Source: an uncultured Alphaproteobacteria bacterium (GTDB lineage Bacteria > Pseudomonadota > Alphaproteobacteria > Caulobacterales > Caulobacteraceae). From it: a stretch of DNA of 60,701 nucleotides. Positions within the stretch are counted from its first letter, which is position 1. Each line of letters opens with the position of its first letter. The notes beneath the pieces were generated by a model. The model did no database searches, had not been told where the DNA came from, and saw only the letters and a list, made by a program, of their open reading frames with translations. Of this stretch, positions 57,973-60,701 are shown piece after piece. The stretch is taken from contig CAIVVM010000009.1 of the NCBI GenBank assembly GCA_903909375.1, forward strand, positions 1-60,701, given 5' to 3'. The translations under genes were made by a program, and so were the position numbers.

Positions 57973-58653
57973 TCACGCCACCCGATCCTGCAACCACACG
58001 ATCGCCGGATAGACCGCCAGCCAGGTCCAGAAGAAGCGGTTGAGGCCGAACAGGCAGGCGTTGGCCAGGTGGAAGAGGCCGGCCAGCGCCAGGGCCGCGA
58101 TCAGCGTCGGCTGGGCAGCCAGACTGAGCGGGAAGGCCAGTTCCAGCCCGATCACCGCCCAGGACATGGCCCGCATCACGCGCGGCCGGTCGGCCCACCC
58201 GCGCAGGGCCTCGCTGACCGGATAGGCGGAGAACCGGAACACGTCGGCCAGCGCCCGGCCCGAGCGCCAGTCGGGGTTGATCAGCTTCACCCCGCCGGCG
58301 ACGGCGTAGGACAGGGTCAGCTGCAGGCCCAGATAGCCGAAGGCCACCTCCCGCGCGGGCTGGGTGGGCAACAGCTGGGCTGCGATCAGGCACCAGAGCG
58401 CCAGCAGGCCCATCCGGTCGCTGCCGCCGTTATAGGGCCCCTGAAACCGCGTCAGGATCAGCAGCGACAGGCCCCCCAGGCCCACCAGCGGCCAGGGGCC
58501 CGCCACGCCGGCGATCACCAGCCCGCACAGCAGCGTCCGCGCCGCAAACAGCCACCGCTCGCGCCGGTCGCCGGCCAGATGCTCCAGACCCTGCTGGATC
58601 AGCGCCAGCGCCAGCAGGATCTCGGTCAGGCGGACAGCGGCTTCCAGGGTCAT
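57973..58653 (-). CDS. HTTM-type multi-pass membrane protein
   Basis: A 226-residue membrane protein with five or six hydrophobic helices (TEILLALALIQQGLEHLA, TLLCGLVIAGVAGPWPLVGL, LGLQLTLSYAVAGGVKLINP and ALAGLFHLANACLFGLNRFF). Its RFQGPYNGGSDRMGLLALWC and LINPDWRSGRALADVFR stretches are the HTTM (vitamin K-dependent carboxylase-like) pattern. The family's function in bacteria is unknown. It overlaps the start of the upstream gene (58650-59093) by 4 bp, so the two act as a coupled pair. Confidence 0.75.
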   Translation of the reverse strand: MTLEAAVRLTEILLALALIQQGLEHLAGDRRERWLFAARTLLCGLVIAGVAGPWPLVGLGGLSLLILTRFQGPYNGGSDRMGLLALWCLIAAQLLPTQPAREVAFGYLGLQLTLSYAVAGGVKLINPDWRSGRALADVFRFSAYPVSEALRGWADRPRVMRAMSWAVIGLELAFPLSLAAQPTLIAALALAGLFHLANACLFGLNRFFWTWLAVYPAIVWLQDRVA

Positions 58654-59093
58654 GGGGCGATGAGGTCCGCGCGGCGGCGGGGCGACGCGGTGAACAGGGT
58701 CTCGCGCACCAGCGCCCCGCCCTCGCGCCGGATGAAGACCAGGCGGAACCACAGCCAGGGCGCCAATCCGGCCGCATCTGGCGCGCGGGCCAGCTCGGCG
58801 GCGATGCGGCGGAAGATCTCGTCCTCACTGTGGGCGGTGGGCTGATCGACCAGCCGCTCGGCGCAGCTCACCAGGAACAGGGTCTCGTTCCAGCGCGGGT
58901 TCCAGAATAGCCGCCCCAGCATCGCCAGCGGCGGGAGGCGCGCGGGCCGGGGCCGGAATTCCTGCCACACGCCGGGCGCCGCCTCGGGCGCCGGGCCGAG
59001 CGCAAACTCGATCCGGGGCGAGGGCGCGATCACGTCGAAGAACGTCCACGACGGAACCAGCGCCGGCAGGAGCAGCCTGAGCGCCTTCAGCAT
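58650..59093 (-). CDS. Hypothetical protein coupled to the HTTM gene
   Basis: A 147-residue protein with one hydrophobic helix near its start (MLKALRLLLPALVPSWTFFD) and a soluble part of about 110 residues rich in arginine and leucine (FRPRPARLPPLAMLGRLFWN, EDEIFRRIAAELARAPDAAG). No known family was recognised. Its stop overlaps the start of the HTTM gene (ATGA), and such small partners often lie beside HTTM genes. The ATG at 59093 is used; the upstream frame is proline-rich and not supported. Confidence 0.65.
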   Translation of the reverse strand: MLKALRLLLPALVPSWTFFDVIAPSPRIEFALGPAPEAAPGVWQEFRPRPARLPPLAMLGRLFWNPRWNETLFLVSCAERLVDQPTAHSEDEIFRRIAAELARAPDAAGLAPWLWFRLVFIRREGGALVRETLFTASPRRRADLIAP

Positions 59094-59159
59094 GACCGGC
59101 AGGATGAGAGGGTTCGGCGGCGGCGGCAACGGCCCTGCGCCGGCCCCGCCACCCGGTCT

Positions 59160-59684
59160 TCAGTGCGCCTCTGCCGTCATCAGGGAGATATCCACCATGA
59201 TCTCGCCCGAGATGGCCTCCAGCGCGATCTGGACGTCCTGCGCCGTCACGCCGGCGGGCAGCCGCAACCGCGCCTCCAGGTGGAACAGCGGCGCCCCGGA
59301 ATAGGGCTCGGCGCTGATGCGGGTCTCGAAGGCGTCGATGTTCACGTCCAGCACGGTCAGCGCGCCGGTCACCTGGCGCACGATCCCCGGCCGGTCCTGA
59401 CCGACCAGGCTGAACGACACCACCTCGCCCGTCTCGCCCGTGTCCTCCAGCGCCGGCGCGATCCGCACGTCCAGTCCCTGGACGTCCACCGACGTCACCG
59501 CCGCCCGCAGGGCCTCGACGTGCTCCGGCGCCAGCTCAACCCGCACCGAACCCACATAGAGGCCGCCCAGCCGGCTCAGGTGGCTCTCCAGCCAGTTGCC
59601 GCCCGCCGACAGCACCGCATCCGCCAGCGCCTGGGTCAGGCCCGGCCGGTCGCTGCCGATCACGCTCAGGATCAAGGTCGCCAT
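59160..59684 (-). CDS. Two-ACT-domain protein, GcvR-like
   Basis: A 174-residue protein of two ACT domains. The first (MATLILSVIGSDRPGLTQAL and on to about 85) and the second (VSFSLVGQDRPGIVRQVTGA, then LDVNIDAFETRI) each carry the GxDRPG turn where amino acids bind. It lacks a catalytic domain, as does the glycine cleavage repressor GcvR, which acts with a partner regulator. The ATG at 59684 has GGGAA upstream. Ligand and target are unknown; an amino-acid sensing role is inferred. Confidence 0.75.
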   Translation of the reverse strand: MATLILSVIGSDRPGLTQALADAVLSAGGNWLESHLSRLGGLYVGSVRVELAPEHVEALRAAVTSVDVQGLDVRIAPALEDTGETGEVVSFSLVGQDRPGIVRQVTGALTVLDVNIDAFETRISAEPYSGAPLFHLEARLRLPAGVTAQDVQIALEAISGEIMVDISLMTAEAH

Positions 59685-59790
59685 GATTTCCCTTTCATCA
59701 GCCGGGCCCGGCCCCGACCCCGTACGGCCACGCCCGCCCGGCGTCGTCAAGCGGCGCGATCACGCGGCGGGCCTTCAACACCGCGCAAGC

Positions 59791-59805
59791 GTTCCTATTT
59801 TGTTC
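59791..59805. promoter_or_regulatory. LexA (SOS) box GTTC-N7-GTTC upstream of repeat-HTH gene
   Basis: GTTCCTATTTTGTTC (59791-59805) is a clear alphaproteobacterial LexA direct repeat with a T-rich spacer. It ends 2 bp before the ATG at 59808. That position means the message starts at or past this ATG, so an internal start may be used. A direct binding test is lacking. Confidence 0.6.
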
Positions 59806-59807
59806 GA

Positions 59808-60701
59808 ATGCACAACACCGTCTCCGCCCGCCGTTCGCGCCAGAAGGCCGAGCTCCTCGCCCGCCTCGCCACAGGCCCCCGCCTGGCCGACGTCTGCCGC
59901 GCGCCCGACATGCCGGACGCAAGGTCCGTCAGCAACTGGGCCCGCGCCGATCCCGCCTTCGCCGAACAGCTGGCCGCCGCCCGCCTGCGCGGCCGCAACC
60001 TGCGCGCCAGCCACTACGACGAGGCGCTCGCCGCCGCCTTCCTGGCCCGGCTTCAGGCCGGCGAGCCTGTCGGCAGCATCCTGCGCGACCCCGCCATGCC
60101 CGGCCGGCGCGTCTACCGCTACTGGTGCGCCACCCAGGCGGCCTTCGGCGAGGAGGTCTGGCGCGTCAAGCGGGTCTACCAGCGCGTCCGCAGCCAGATC
60201 CGCTGGGATGCGCACCGCGCGCTCCGCCATCGCGCCTGGGACCAGGCGACAGCCGACGCCATCTATCTGCGCGTGCTGCGCGGCGAGACAATCCCCGCCG
60301 TCCTGGCGGATCTCAAGCTGGCCTCCGCCGCCTTCGCCCGCTGGCGCCGAGAACAGCCCGAGCTGGACCTGATCATGCGAAAGGCGGTGCAACTCGGTCC
60401 CCGCGCCCGCGGCCCGGCCCGTGCGGCCCTGCGATGCACACCCGAACTCACCCGCCGCATCGAATATCGCATCATCAAGGGCGCCTCGCTCCACAGCCTT
60501 TCAAGGGAGCCCGACATGCCCAGCGCCAACAGCCTCTACCGGTGGGTTCGCGAACGGCCCGACTTCGCCGCCGCCGTCGCCAGCGCCTGCCGCTACCGCG
60601 ACGAACAGTATCAGGACCAGCTCGTCCATCTCACCCGCACCGCCGGGTCCGCCACCCACCCCCGCGCCCACGCCATCGCCAAACGCCTCGGCCAGCTCAA
60701 C
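59808..60701 (+). CDS. Repeat helix-turn-helix protein, terminase-small-subunit-like (runs off window)
   Basis: 298 codons are visible and the gene continues past the end of the window. The translation starts MHNTVSARRSRQKAELLARL and holds four similar helix-turn-helix-like units: ADVCRAPDMPDARSVSNWAR, GSILRDPAMPGRRVYRYWCA, PAVLADLKLASAAFARWRRE and HSLSREPDMPSANSLYRWVR. Each is followed by a short helix that includes F or L near A-x-R. The pattern resembles terminase small subunit-like proteins, where one unit is usual. The preceding LexA box suggests SOS control. No phage structural genes are seen nearby. Role unknown. Confidence 0.65.
   Translation, partial: MHNTVSARRSRQKAELLARLATGPRLADVCRAPDMPDARSVSNWARADPAFAEQLAAARLRGRNLRASHYDEALAAAFLARLQAGEPVGSILRDPAMPGRRVYRYWCATQAAFGEEVWRVKRVYQRVRSQIRWDAHRALRHRAWDQATADAIYLRVLRGETIPAVLADLKLASAAFARWRREQPELDLIMRKAVQLGPRARGPARAALRCTPELTRRIEYRIIKGASLHSLSREPDMPSANSLYRWVRERPDFAAAVASACRYRDEQYQDQLVHLTRTAGSATHPRAHAIAKRLGQLN

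Noticed and set aside
1..60701. CRISPR arrays, tRNA or rRNA genes, complete insertion sequences or a prophage
   Set aside because: No regular repeat-spacer pattern, cloverleaf, rRNA motif, transposase or phage structural gene was seen in a read-through by eye; the terminase-like gene at the end stands alone.

Overview
The window is GC-rich, densely packed chromosomal DNA that looks like an alphaproteobacterium of the Caulobacterales (Caulobacter/Phenylobacterium-like). The reasons are the gene families and gene pairs: DUF484-fsa-priA, hisS-hisZ-hisG, sdhC-D-A-B, a deoxyhypusine-synthase-like gene beside an ornithine decarboxylase, and TonB and OmpA outer-membrane proteins. Two intergenic sites also match the alphaproteobacterial LexA pattern GTTC-N7-GTTC. 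This placement is inferred from reading the sequence; no search was run.

Layout. 1-7.6 kb: end of a DUF484 gene, transaldolase fsa, primosomal helicase priA, a TerC membrane protein, a secreted CHAP amidase, a CorA-type transporter and a pentapeptide-repeat protein. 7.6-14.2 kb: TetR/enoyl-CoA hydratase with a divergent MFS gene and an inverted-repeat operator, an alpha/beta hydrolase, a double-hotdog thioesterase, and a cytochrome b/molybdopterin oxidoreductase pair. 14.2-16.8 kb: polyamine genes with a structured leader. 16.9-18.65 kb: a nuclease toxin and SMI1-type immunity gene preceded by a LexA box. 18.8-25.3 kb: a PhnCDE-type ABC transporter, a Nudix hydrolase, a TetR-glycosyltransferase fusion, a TetR gene and a D-2-hydroxyacid dehydrogenase. 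25.4-32.2 kb: a large lipoprotein joining redoxin, cytochrome c, copper-monooxygenase and EF-hand domains, then sdhBADC and a LysR gene.

32.2-36.25 kb is an accessory island, partly lower in GC. It holds a lone SIR2-like gene, two palindromic repeat elements, an unrecognised barrel/small-protein pair, and hicAB. 36.3-41 kb: zapE, an Amidase_2 protein, mmsA and an SbtA-like transporter. 41-45.1 kb: a histidine operon (hisS-hisZ-hisG) behind a 30-codon leader peptide with two His-His pairs and competing hairpins, followed by a possible small RNA with a strong terminator. 45.2-50.4 kb: a five-gene operon that looks like copper handling. 50.4-57.3 kb: a CPA2 antiporter, an OmpA protein with 27 prolines in a row, a decayed Lrp/AsnC remnant, and nrdA and nrdB, each with paired NrdR-like boxes. 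57.3-60.7 kb: inverted repeats, a DUF559 gene, an HTTM-type pair, an ACT-domain protein, and an unfinished gene with four helix-turn-helix-like repeats next to a second LexA box.

Most notable are the apparently SOS-controlled toxin/immunity operon, the histidine attenuator, the TetR-glycosyltransferase fusion and the multidomain copper-monooxygenase-like lipoprotein. No tRNA, rRNA, CRISPR array or complete transposase gene was seen.
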